Below, one piece after another: positions 48,131-60,470 of a DNA stretch of 64,000 nt. Below the pieces are notes generated by a model, which searched no databases, was not told the origin of the DNA, and saw only the letters and a program-made list of their open reading frames with translations. The stretch comes from Impatiens glandulifera (lineage: Eukaryota; Streptophyta; Magnoliopsida; Ericales; Balsaminaceae): assembly GCF_907164915.1 (NCBI RefSeq), contig NC_061864.1, positions 1,538,389 through 1,602,388 on the forward strand. Reading direction: 5' to 3'. The position numbers and the translations under genes were made by a program. The stretch's first letter is position 1, and each line of letters starts with the position of its first letter.

Positions 48131-51100
48131 GCTACCGTAAGAAAGAGAGACTCTGAATCCCCAGGGATTGTTTGGTTTCAACTATTCACCCCCATGTGTA
48201 TGTAATATTTTATTTAAATATCTTATACAGAGTATCTTTATTATTACCTTTTTTTTCATACTACTTTTTTAATAAGTATTAATTACTAACACTAAATACT
48301 TTATAATTAGACAATTAAATCATCTCACTTACAAAAATTACTTTACTTTCTTTTCTTAAAATCATAATTTATTTATTTTTCTAAAAGACAATTAACAATA
48401 CCCTTCAATAATATTAAACTTAAAATATTAATTATAATTTTTTTTTAAATAATTTCATTCTACTGTGCATATGATTCGGTTCTAAAATAATTGTGAAGAA
48501 TATCACCATTTTTAACTTTATTTTTATTGCATTTTACCGACTTGTAAGATATTAACTATTGGGAAAAAGGCAAGGCAATGAAGTGACAAATGATAATTTT
48601 TAAAATTGAGAGGATGCTATTTTTTATGGTATCAAATTTTGCCACACTTTTTTCATGGGTAATAATAATAATATTAATAATGTAGTGTCTCTTCCATGTT
48701 CTATAATTTTGACGATTCTGATTCTGTTTATACTAGATAGATACATTTAGATAGAGGAGAAAAGTAGAAAGAAAGTTACGTTTACATACAAAATAGGTTA
48801 AATTATAATTTCTTGCGTTAACTTATTACGTAAAATCACTTTAAATATCATTACGTAAATGCTAAACACTCAAAATTAAAATTGAATCAAACGCGTATTT
48901 AGTATTAGACTTCTTAGTGCTAACTCAACTCGAGTTATTTTGTCTTCTACATGTGATGTCATCGATTCATGTATATAAATAAATAAGAAAAGGTAATGGG
49001 TCCAAATGATTGTCTTTTGTGAGGAGAGAATTAAATTAATTAAGAGGATGATAAAATTAAGAATGAACAAAAAGGAAAAAGGCAATGCAAATAAGATAAT
49101 TAGTGGGAGCCGCTTGATAATTATTTATTTAATTAAATATCGTAATTCCTAGATGACGGGAAAGAATACATGCCAAAGTTAGTAATAAAAAAAAAAGAGA
49201 AGAAATGCCAATTGCCAAGGGATATTCTTTTTTTACATTTGTGTATATTTCTTAATTTGGATCACTGATAATAATAATAATAGCGAATATACCATTTCAA
49301 GTAATACTTATATATATATATATATTTAACTAGGGTGAAGAAGTGATTTTTCTTTCAAAAAAATAATCAAACATTTTAACTATTGAACTACTAGACATAA
49401 GTAATTATTATTTATCATTGGAAGAGAAGCACTTTTTAATTAACTAATATACAAATCATTCATCTTCTTAACAAGCTTTTTTTTTTTTTTTTTTTTTTTT
49501 TTGTAAATACCTAAAGAAAATGAATGAATATTGATATCAAATAGAAAATGAAACATTCACTTTAAGTCTAGTTATAGCAAAACATTTTTATTTATTTTGA
49601 AATTAAAAAATATTAAACTTCATAATATCACATTTGATCTCTTAAACATCGACTTTTAAAGACATAATAAACATCGCTTGCAATCGCAATCATTGGTTGA
49701 TTTCCAAACTTTCACTCACGGCCGAAAATGATTGCTCTACCGAACATGAATACATGATAGCACCTCAAATGTGGACTCAAATGCAATATGTCCTCTTTCA
49801 TTCGTTCATTCATAGTTATAGACATTAGATATATGTAGTTTTTACTAAATGGGTAAAAAATATATAGTTTATAGCTAACTAGGAAGGGAGACAAAGAGAA
49901 TAATCAATAAATATTCTCTATTTTGGGAACACTTTTTGCTTCTGATTTGGTTAAGGGTTTTTACCCGAAGTGAAGTGCAATACAATAAGTACGGACTAAG
50001 CCTTGAATTCTCCAATTACCAAACATGGATCATGGTAGTATTTACTCGTCCCTTGTGCATATTTAAGAGCCATCACATCTGAGCTTAAATAGAAAGCAAC
50101 CATTTTTGTATAACATTTTTCTAACAACCTACCACAACAAATATTATAATGATATAGTATCAATGAATTTTGTAAAATTATCTTTTTACTTATGTTTTCT
50201 ATGACATTTTTTTATAAGACATCCATATCTAAATATATAACATAATCTCTAACAATAACATATTTCTTGGTTTGAGACGTCTTTGCACTCTATCATCGTC
50301 AAGACATACATCATACTCACATGTCGGAATCAATTATGTTATTTTCTCTATCGATTATGTCCTCCTTTTTAGAATCTTCTACTATAAGATCCTCAACACC
50401 AGATGAATGTGCTCGCCCTCCATCTCGGGATTCTCTTGGTCAACATAAGGCAAGTCAGAACACCCTAATCCTCTGCGATATCACACAACTTTTTCGTTGT
50501 AGAATTAACCATGGATTAGTGTCATGATAGTATAGGTGAGCCTAACTTGAGGTCTTTCATGCTCCATAGATAGAAATTTCTAACTCAACTTTAATAATTT
50601 TTACTCTTTTCAGTACTAGTTCTCATTAGACTTTAGGTAATGAAGGAGTCAAAAAGTAAAATTAACTGTATTAGCTTCTAACATAGCAATTTATTGATAA
50701 ATGCATCTATTCTCATACATTTTTGCAAAAGTAAAACATACCATTTTTTTTTTCTTTTAATATAATCATGATAATACGAAAATTTGACAAGTGTAAAATT
50801 TATTGAGTAACTTAAATGATAAATGAAATAATATAACTTATTGATGTATATATAGGTACCCACTTAAATTTTATTATTAACCTATATTATTCTTCTTGCA
50901 CTTCCTAAATCGAATATCTCTACATCTTCAATATTTGGTACAGCCATCATATAAGTTAAGATGGCTGAGTTGGATCCCTCGGTCGTAGTTGGTGCGTAAT
51001 TTAATCCATTGACATCCTCCTTTGCAAGATAATTTGTTGAGAAATTAGTTAAAATGATTAAATGAAAGAATATGATTTAATGATCAATAGGTGCCCACAT

Positions 51101-52300
51101 AATTTATTAATAATGTACACTAATAATAATATCATTGTAGAATTTGAAAAATTGAGATGCCAAATTGGGAAAATCAAAAACACTTTCCCCCAAAAATATT
51201 GATGTCATAACTTTGTGAGACCAAAACCCATCCCCCATTATTAGCAACCCATATGTCTCTTATTATACACTACAACTCATTTTAACAAGCCAATACTAAT
51301 TTTCTCTCTTGATTAAATCTCAACGGAGGGGGTGTTTCGGGGTCCAACTTAATAATGGGGAAAAATCTAACTTAGTCTCAATCACAAGTCTCTTCCTCTA
51401 AGACAATATTTTTCATGTCTAATAACATTACAAAAACAATAATGATTATTTAAGTGTCACATAAGGGGGTGGGTGTCGTGTGTACATTAAAAATGAACAT
51501 GGCTTTAGGAAGCTTATATAACATGCAAAAGTAAAGGGTACCCACTTAATTGGATCTTTCTTTTTTAATATATATAAATATTGATGTACAACCCTAATAA
51601 ATTAAATTGATGGGGGGAGTGGGCACATTTTGTTGTTGTTTAAATGCTCTCATTTAATTAAATTATAGATAAAGTTTTTTAAACCTATGGTGGTGTCCTA
51701 GACTTCATGGTTGTGGGGATCCACATGGTTTTTAGACTTTAGATTGAAGGACGGCCCTCTCAACAGTAACTGCCTTCTCTCTCTCTCTCTCTCTCTCTAC
51801 AAAATGGGGGAGATTTGTGTAAAGGGCAAGAAAACTACTACCTTGAGAAGGGTCTAATCAAAAGTTGAAAGCCTTAAAGGATGGATCTTGCACCATTCCT
51901 TATAAGTGAATTATACTAAAAAACCCACTCACACAAAGAGCTGTAAAATAAATTATTAGTATTTTTGTACCAAAATTGATTTGCTGCAATGATTTTTTAC
52001 CCCGGGTGTAAAAAATACCCTTTTGCCATACGGTAAATAAAGTACGGTCAGTGTTAAAAATGGGAGCAGTAATGTTACAGTGAAAGGGCACTGGAACTTT
52101 AATTAAATAGTGGCTAAAAGGACAAAATCTTAAATAGAAAGCAAGGTTTAGTTAGTTCCAATTTCCAAAGCACTAAACTATTTTTAATATAAGAAAAAGG
52201 TACTTTCATTAATTCATTAAATTACCCATTTTTAATTAACTGTGTGTGTGTGATATATTTCTATATATACATAAATAAAAAAATAAAAAAAATAGGCGAT
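48131..52300. other. Gene-free AT-rich DNA
   Basis: No supported gene. There is a T run of 26 bases at 49477-49502, a (CT)n run at about 51777-51798, and short frames without domains (50321-50527, 51900-52091). The T run could be the tail of a reverse-strand retroposon, but no body is recognised. Confidence 0.5.
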
Positions 52301-52301
52301 C

Positions 52302-52344
<43 letters not shown>

Positions 52345-55300
52345 GACCTTGAGAGTCAAGAAAATGTCTAATCAAAGTACATATAATAAAGGAGGCAAAG
52401 CACTCGAGAGAAAAAGGAACATAAAGAAGCCCAATCATCTAAAGAAAACAAACAAAGGGCAGGAGAAGAAGAGAGGCCTCTAGACTTTTATTTACTTGTA
52501 AATTAAAAATGAAATCTTTTTCATTAGAAAACCCAAACAGTTCTAAACTTAATAAGTAATTTCAAGTTTGGTGAGATATTGACTGACTTTAGGAATATGT
52601 ATTGGTTGGTAATTTCCTGAAGGGACATAGACATTTGTCTAGAAAGAAAGAGGACCCTATTCAGTTCCTACCCTGATAGTTGATACTTGATATTTTCACC
52701 TCTTTTGAAAAGTGAAAACAGATGAATGGATGGATAGATGGGTTCTCGATCAGACCTTTGCACTGTAAACTAAACTATATTCATTCATTCATTCCCCTGG
52801 TTAGTCCAAAAGTGAAGAGCCAAGAAACAAGATAGTGGATGGAATCATTTCCAAGGTCTAGTTTCTATGGGGATGCTAATTAATTTCACCAGACAGGCCA
52901 GTGCATATTACAAGAATCACCTTAAATATATAAATATACATTCTTTAATTAATTAGCCTAGCTAATGATGTTAGCAGGTGATATGTTTTTACTCAATGAA
53001 TGCTGTAATGCATATTAAATTTAATATAAACAATTAAGAGAGAGAAAGTGGGACTAGAGCAGAACCTCCATGTGGGTTGCAGCGTAGTACATTGATCCAC
53101 ACATACATGCTACACTTACTATATTAAACTATATTATTATTATATGGTAGATTCTGCAACCATTACATAAAAAAGTAAAAACTAATTCATTAGGATAACA
53201 TGATTTATGACTTATGATTAATTAGCTATAGGGCCTTGTTTGACGTGAGTGGGTTATTTGAATTATTTTAAAAATAACCCTAGCTAGAGGAAGAACAAAC
53301 AAGGCATGCATGCATGCAGGCAGGATGTGCAGCTGGTCATATATAATTCAAATCAGGATGTTCTTAAGATATACAACAACAGCTTCTATTCTGGTGGGGA
53401 AACAGCTAACTTAGGATCACAAATCTAATTCCCCACTGCCTATCTCTTCATAGATTAGATTTAGATTGAATGAGAGAGAAAGAGTTATTTCAACTTCAAT
53501 GTCTAATTGACCATTGCTAGAAGAGCATCATTTTCATTTTATACAATTATTACCATTATTATTATACTATATATGATGATGATAAAAAAGCAAACACATC
53601 TTATCATGTCAAATATGTCTCTCCCAGCACATCATGTGCCAACAAACCCACATCACTTATTTTATCCCCCCTACCACTCAAGATAATTCATGATCAATTA
53701 GGATCATCATGGATATTATTATTATTCATTATAACTTCTTCTTTCCCATATTGAATTAGAAGAACAATGCCCCCATGCCCAACTTGGACAGCAAAGTTCC
53801 ATCATTAAAATGGGTCACACTCAGGTCCACATATAATTAATAGTCATGCAAATTGTAAAATCACAAAAATAATTGAACTTACTATATATTGCTCGGTTGG
53901 CACTTTAATTGCCACTCCAAGGCTGATCTCGCTTTTGTTCTTCCGTTGAATGCGACTCTCAACTCGATCTCAAGGGATATATATAATTGTTGTAGTCCCA
54001 TCCATCCTAGGCAAAAAAACAATCAAGTTATATAATTAGTACAATGAGTTTTAATTATATTATACAAAGATATATAATGAAATGGGGTCTCACATAAGTT
54101 AAGTGGCAATTCATGACATTTCCGTACTTACACTTTATATCTTTTCAATAAATATTTAAAATTCTTACTTTTAAATGTCTTATGCAACTAATAAAACATA
54201 TAGTCGTGAATTGGATATTCTCCAGAAGATACTACTTTTTCTATTAGTTTTTACATAAACATGGCAAATGGACGAAGAAGGGGGAACTGCAATAAAAATA
54301 GCATTAACAATAACATGCAGGTGAAAGACAAAAAGAACACCTGATAAGGCTGGTTGTATTCAATATTCATGGACTGGTGGTATTTTATTTTTATTTTCAT
54401 ATTTCTCTTCACACAAATAGGTGGGGTTAGCACAGAGCTTCACCCAGTCAGTGATGACTGTTTTTTTATCTCTTCTACTTTCTCTTATGATATTTCCCTT
54501 TCAAATGGTGTCGGTCTCCCCACACCTTTCTCTCTCTCTCTCTCCTGAAATCTTTCTCATATGCTTTCAGACTGAGACAGTCATCAATCTAGAAACATAA
54601 ATTGCTAAATCATAGGCAGAACCCAGAACCCAGTTTTCATCATCATAAAAAGAGGGTGGTCCAGCACCTAGAATTAGACGAAACAAAAATACAAAAACAA
54701 AAAAAAACAAAAAAACTTATATATATATATAAAATAATTTGCACGACCAGAGCTTACCGTGGAAATGAGATGACCAAGGAAAAAGGTAAAGGCAGTAGCA
54801 GCAGTCTCAGATAGAGCTCAGTTCTCACCAAAGATTCAATCCTCTGCTTAAATGTTGTCCACAGTAAAGTCATAATCAATATAGTTTGACCAGGACCATA
54901 TATGACTCAGCAATAGAGAAGACCACAATTAATTAATTCACACAATGATTCCAAGATTCCCCAGTAGCAATCCATCCCCCCCTCCCTAAAAGGAGTAACG
55001 CCTAAAAAGACACTCTATCAGTTAACAAGAAGTAGCCCATTCATTCACAAAATAACCAGAAATTGTGTCCATTACCATTATATGGGCATGATAGTGGTAC
55101 AAAAACTCTATTTGGGAGATTCTACCCAAAAATGGATATGCAAAATCTTCAGTGTACTAAGAATTTTTGAATTATCTGATGCATAAATGGTTGAGAGACA
55201 TGAATCTAGAATCAGCTAATCTCAAAGATATTTCTATTTTCTATAAACTGAGAAATTAAACTGGCTGCGAATCTTAATCAGTCAAGATCTAATCAATTGC

Positions 55301-56102
55301 TACAAGGTGATAGACAAGATTGCATGGATAATATTAGGTGAAAGAATAGAGCAGGTGAAGAGTGAGGCCCACAATTTGAATAACCCTATTACTTTCTTTT
55401 CAAATTTGAATCAATAAAGCAAACTTTATTACAAATCACAATTCCTCTACAGTAAATTCAATATTGGTGCCACCTGCCAAAAAGACTCACCATGGACAAA
55501 GCTTCAAAAGGAAGACCAGAAATTGAATGCATGTGCTCAGTCTGGCCGAAAATGTGGACCAGAACTCAAAATCTGTGGGAAACCAATGGAGATTGAGATT
55601 TTAAAAGGGACCACTGTCAAGTGTATGGAAAAAAATATATATATGATGTGATAGCATTCCAGCTGAGTGCGAGCGAGCAAATTCAAAGAACAGTCTTTTT
55701 ACATCAACAACCATTAACAATGGATACAAAATACCAATAATGACTGTCATCTTTGCAGAAATAAATGGCTAGAATTAGTTTGTCTTTCAAACCATTAAAC
55801 ATCACATTTAGAGACTGGTTCCCTAGACAATTGAGGTTAGTCATTAGTAAAAAAAAACTGGAGCCAGTGTACCAGACAGTAAGAAAATATGAAAACAAAT
55901 CAATCTATTGAAGAGAAAACTTGGCAGTCGGAGGCTTCCTGAAAGTCACTGATATCTATCTTAACCTAGTTAAAACTCAATTAAAAAGTTCCAGCCAAAT
56001 GTTTGCATATCCATGTGCAACCGCTGCATGACATAATGCCAAATGACATTGGCATCATTCATAAAAAAAAATGACTGAAGATTTTATTTATAAATCAAAA
56101 GA
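52301..56102. other. Gene-free DNA with (TA)n run
   Basis: It contains a (TA)n run at 52304-52340 and, around 52.6-55.6 kb, less AT-rich sequence with no open frame of substance and no recognisable RNA gene. A (TC)n run lies near 54529-54543. The 52.6-55.6 kb part could be transcribed non-coding sequence, but nothing here proves it. Confidence 0.45.
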
Positions 56103-56610
56103 AGACCATCCATAAGTGGTCAATCAAAGTAGCATTATCAATAGGAAAGCTCTTCATTACATGATTAAAGCGTGCAACTTTTAGAAAAACTGTTGAACGC
56201 TACATTTGTGAGAATTATCTACAGGTTGCAAAGGGGAACTTAAAAAGCATTATTTGTAACAAAAAAAAAGAGTATCATCAATCAGTGGATCAATCAGCAT
56301 ATCAATATGAAAGTTCATCATTACTTGATTAAGTGTTCACTTTTAATACAGTCAAATTTACCACTTCATTTGGCCACAAAAAATGTTGAAAACTACATTT
56401 GTGAGGATTATCTACATGTTGCAAGGTGGGACTAAGAAGCAATCTTTGTGACACAAAAGACTACCCATCAATCAAAGTAGCATATCAACAGGAAAGCTCA
56501 TCAATTACATGATTAAAGTGGTTTAACTTTTTAGACAGTCAAATTTACCACTTCATGGGGCCACAAAAATTACTGAAAGATACATTTATGAGAATTGTCT
56601 ACAGGTTGCA
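56103..56610 (+). repeat. Three diverged tandem units of 150-190 bp
   Basis: Units start near 56103, 56270 and 56461. Each carries the series ATCAAAGTAGCAT or a variant, AGGAAAGCTCATCA or a variant, TTACATGATTAA, then CTACATTTGTGAGAATTATC, CTACAGGTTGCAA. Units 2 and 3 share a CAGTCAAATTTACCACTTCA segment that unit 1 lacks. There is no open frame. Confidence 0.85.
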
Positions 56611-57426
56611 ACTTCTGAATTTTCGAGCTATGGACGTAACTTGTTCTTTAGTCCTACACCATGAACAAGTGAACTACACTTAAGGAGCTGTGTCTTGTTA
56701 CAAGATTGACTTTTCACTGAGCCACATGAACAACACTTAAGAAACATTGGCTTTAACAGCAATTTAACTAGGCCAAAATGTTATACATTTCTAAGTCCAG
56801 CTCTGCTTCCTCAGCCCTACTCTAGACAGAAAATTTGGGCCGGATTGATTAAAAAAAACATAAGATAGAATATATATTCCACATCTCTGAGTTCTCATTA
56901 TCTTTGTGCCTCACAAGGGCCACGAGGCATTCTCATTAAAGATATAGAGACTTAGATTCTACTGTATAAGCTCAGCCATGAAGACACTTCAATGGTTAAA
57001 ACGTTTCTGTGACAATGGCATGAATCATTATACATGTATACCTACCTCACTTCAATGGTATCAAATCAATCATAGGGAAAATCCACTATCTATTTAGGAT
57101 AGAATTCCACATATGCACATACAAAACCAAGGTATGAGAAGAGACAGCATTATAAACAAGAAGAACCAAATAGGTTGATTAGCAAAATTTTGAGTGCATC
57201 TAAAGCTAATGCTTTGAAGCATTGATTAAAAAAAAAGGAACATTCAACCTTAATATAGTTGATTTGCCAATAGTTGAAACTGATGTATTTCATCCACAAA
57301 ATGCTGGGAAAAAAATTGTTTAGACGAAAAGACAAAGATTTTGCATAACAACTTGAATGGAACAACTAACAGTACAAGAGGAACTTCAATCGGGAATCTG
57401 TTAATCAAAATTACAGGAAAATAGGC
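56611..57426. other. 3' flank of the lipid phosphate phosphatase gene
   Basis: Non-coding, presumably including the 3' untranslated region of the reverse-strand gene. A reverse-strand frame at 57150-57365 has no recognised domain. Confidence 0.5.
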
Positions 57427-58137
57427 TCACGAGTTCCAGCTCTCATATGCTGAGGTGAGAACTGAACAGTTGAGAAAGTGAAAGACAATGTTGGCTTCAA
57501 GAATTCCAAGACAAGCACCAGCAACAACATCAAAAACGAAATGGCGGCCAAGGAAAATCCTAGAGACCGACGTGGTGGTTGCCCAAGAACAAACCAGCAA
57601 AACAATATAAACAATAGCATTTCCCTCGTCGACTAAACCTAACCATCTATCCACAAAGTCGATACGAGCTGACCTCAGTTGGGCAATTCCCTCGCCAATA
57701 ACTGCCGAGGAGAGATACAAGAATGCAGCAACAAAGCAAACCCTAGAGGAATGGCCGCTGGGGAAGGACCAGTGATCGACGGCAAATGTTAGGAACATTC
57801 CTTTATTATACACAGGACGGGGCCGGCGAACGATTTGTTTGATGAGGCCGATTAGAAGGAGGTCGAGGATTCCTCCGATAATGAGATTAGCGATGAAGAA
57901 ACGAAGGGTTGGCGAAGCGGAGGAGAGCGGAGATAGAAGAAGAGAAATGGCAACAGGGAAAAAGAGGCGACCGTCACCAGAGATCTCAAGGGTTTTGAGA
58001 AGCGGACGAGGGAGGATGGGCTGTGCGACGGCGTAGAGACGGCCGGAGACGGCGGTGTCTACGGCGGTAAGTCGGAGGAGGATTGATGACATCGCCGGTG
58101 GTGAAGCGGATTCTGGCGCTGGTGGTTTGGATTCCAT
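57427..58137 (-). CDS. LPPB: Lipid phosphate phosphatase (PAP2 family), LPP-beta-like
   Basis: An intronless gene for 236 residues. It has the three signature motifs of PAP2 membrane phosphatases: K100-x6-R107-P108, P126-S-G-H129 and S192-R193-x5-H199-x3-D203. His199 is the expected nucleophile and His129 the acid. About five to six hydrophobic segments (around 59-70, 79-99, 133-147, 174-189, 205-222) place it in a membrane. Family members remove phosphate from phosphatidate, lysophosphatidate or isoprenoid diphosphates. It resembles plant LPP-beta and animal PLPP6. I take the Met at 58137 because the eight residues encoded upstream (to 58161) are unlike the family. A foldback element begins about 75 bp upstream, so the promoter lies at least partly in the element. 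Confidence 0.93.
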   Translation of the reverse strand: MESKPPAPESASPPAMSSILLRLTAVDTAVSGRLYAVAQPILPRPLLKTLEISGDGRLFFPVAISLLLSPLSSASPTLRFFIANLIIGGILDLLLIGLIKQIVRRPRPVYNKGMFLTFAVDHWSFPSGHSSRVCFVAAFLYLSSAVIGEGIAQLRSARIDFVDRWLGLVDEGNAIVYIVLLVCSWATTTSVSRIFLGRHFVFDVVAGACLGILEANIVFHFLNCSVLTSAYESWNS

Positions 58138-58211
58138 GTGAGATCGAAATTTCCGGTTCAAAGCCGGCTCGACCGCTGATATGACTTAAGTCCGGAAATT
58201 TGAGAAACATT

Positions 58212-58735
58212 CGTGGTCACCGCATACGCATAATTTTTATTGCGCTCATGACCACTTTATTTTTATTTTATTTTTTTTTTGACAAAAATACCTTTATGTA
58301 AATATTTAATTTTTTTTCATTTCGTTATTTTTTTTTCTTTATACTCTGTGTTATCTCTCTCGCGACGGACACGACGACGGCGACGGAACCCTAAACGAAC
58401 ACATATACAGATCGACGACCAAAACCCTTCTAATATCAGGTGTTCATTTTATTATTCATCATACGTATCGATTTATGTTCTTATTTACATTATGTTTATC
58501 TTCAAACCCTAAACCATGAGTTTGTTCTTATTGTTAATCTTGTTCATCTTGTTCATATTTGTTCATCTTTTCGATGATAATATTTGCAGATGATGCACTG
58601 AATCGGTCCGTTTCAGGGAAGATTCGTGTGATCTCGCGAAGGTCATCGCGTTGCGCGAAGCGGCACGGTGGTCACGCGAAGCGGCAGGGTCGTCACGAGA
58701 AGGCCCATCGCGGCACGGTGATCATGCGAAGGGCC
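58212..58735 (+). repeat. Left arm of the foldback element
   Basis: About 520 bp. The outer end lies about 75 bp from the LPP-beta start codon. The inner end has three to four imperfect 21-bp units (CGCGAAGCGGCACGGTGGTCA type) at about 58630-58735. Confidence 0.8.
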
Positions 58736-59409
58736 ATCCCTTGGGCGTTTTGTTTTACATTCTGACTCGAATTTTGTTGCAAGTTTTCGTTGTTCAATGT
58801 TTTTTTCATCTTTTGATGTTTTAAGATTGCCTAGAAAGACAAGCCTAGAAAGACAACTATTTAACGTGATTAATAATACACTTGTTTCTGTTGTATCATT
58901 TTCACTGGTTTTAGTGGATAATTATCCAATTATTTGATTATCTTAAATTTGGTTCTTTGTGACAATTGTTTTTTGAAGCAATTTATAAGGCCATGTTGTT
59001 TTCAAATAACCTTAATTACTATAAATTATAGATTTTTAATTCGAAAATGAGTTTATTTAAAATCAATCTCAAATCGATTAAGTTTACACCTATAAGCTGA
59101 GACAAAAAATAGTAGAGAGAAAATTGATAGAGTTGAGGATATAATGTTTTGTTCATAATATTCAGCATAACTCTAAACCTATCCAAATTAAAGCCCTTAA
59201 ATACTAAGTAAACCCTAGCAAAAATCTCAACCATAGTTAAGAACTTAATTGATAAGTCAAGACAAACAAATAGACCTGAATATGAGCAGATGACAAATTT
59301 TTTAATCAAACAAAACAAAGAAAATCATTTTTCATTCAGCTAAAAAACAATAATAATCGAATTTGGTGTTTTACACAAATATAAGTACAACTCCGTCATA
59401 ACACGTACG

Positions 59410-59899
59410 CTTGCCCTTCGCGTGACAACCGTGCCGCTTCGCGTGACAACCGTGCCGCTTCGCGTGACCACTATGCCGCTTCGCGAGATCACACAGTTCA
59501 GAGCATCATCTGCGAATATCATCGTCGAAAAGATGAACAACCAATATGAACAAGATGAATAATAAGAACAACATAATAGTTTAGGGTTTGAAGATGAACA
59601 TAATATAAATAAGAACATAAATCGATACGTATGATAAACAATAAGATGAACACTTAATATTAGAAAGAGTTTTGATCGTCGATCTGTATATGTGTTCGTT
59701 TAGGGTTCTGTCGCTGTCACCGTCGAGAGAGAACACGGAATAGAGAGAGAAGAGAGTGAAAGAAAAATAACGAAATTAAAAAATTTGAGTATTTGTATAA
59801 AGAATTTTTCGCGACGCGCCTTCACCAAGAGGAGGGTATTTTCGTCAAAAAAAATTATAAAGTAGTCACCAGCGCAATTAAAATTAGGCAGTGACCACG
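59410..59899 (-). repeat. Right arm of the foldback element
   Basis: About 490 bp, reverse complement of the left arm with scattered differences. Its 21-bp units (about 59412-59490) are cleaner than those in the left arm, with three near-identical repeats. Confidence 0.8.
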
Positions 59900-60470
59900 T
59901 ATGCAAATAAGGCAATCTTTAGGGTCATTTTGTCAAATTTATCAGTCACTTTTATTGGAGAAAAAAAATAAAAAATGTCACTTAAAAAGACAAATTTTAA
60001 AACAATTATTTTATTAGAGAAAACAAACCATGTTATAAAACAATAAACACATTTTATTAAGTTTGTGAATAATTATTTTATTTAAATCAATATTCATTTA
60101 ATATATTTAAGTTTATAAGGAGCCGACAAAAGAATGAAAATGATTGATTTACTGATTCAAAGTGCAAAGAAATACAAAGTAGGAAAATAAAAGCCAGCTG
60201 TTTCTGGAAATCATTTGAAAATCAACAGAAGAATGGTGTTATTTGAAAAACACTTAGAAAGTTTCAACTTGGGACATTGATCAAGCACAATGACAACCCA
60301 ATTGGCAAGGCACCGATTGGAAGAAGATCATGATATGATTTGGACACTTTTCATGTTTTCCCATCCGCTGCTACTCACTGCAGGAAATCGATTTGAAATC
60401 ATCAATGTTCCATTAATAGAAAGAAGGTCCTAGTAAAGACATATGCATTACTGCCTTTTAATGGATTGTA
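59900..60470. other. Intergenic DNA at the 3' side of APT
   Basis: AT-rich to 60110, then the likely 3' untranslated region of the reverse-strand adenine phosphoribosyltransferase gene. No gene is seen. Confidence 0.55.

Larger units (their letters stand above)
58212..59899. mobile_element. Foldback element with two gene-leader-like arms
   Basis: The arms 58212-58735 and 59410-59899 are inverted copies of each other. From the outer edge inward both show CGTGGTCAC, TTTCGTTATTTTT, ACCCTAAACGAACACATATA, ATACGTATCGATTTATGTTC, CATCTTTTCGA, a 3' splice-like TTTGCAG or TTCGCAG before ATGATGC, and then GC-rich 21-bp repeats. The 674-bp middle (58736-59409) is AT-rich and non-coding. The whole is a non-autonomous DNA element, of Mutator or foldback type by its long inverted repeats, and may have captured a gene's leader exon and intron. 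Frames at 58559-58765 and 59340-59618 come from the repeats and are not kept as genes. Confidence 0.8.

Noticed and set aside
50321..50527. Forward frame of 68 codons
   Set aside because: No recognisable domain and no splice partners. At most an old transposon fragment.
48131..57000. Search for conserved microRNA or tasiRNA precursors
   Set aside because: I looked by eye for common plant microRNA families and the TAS3 tasiARF sequence and saw none. This does not exclude lineage-specific ones.
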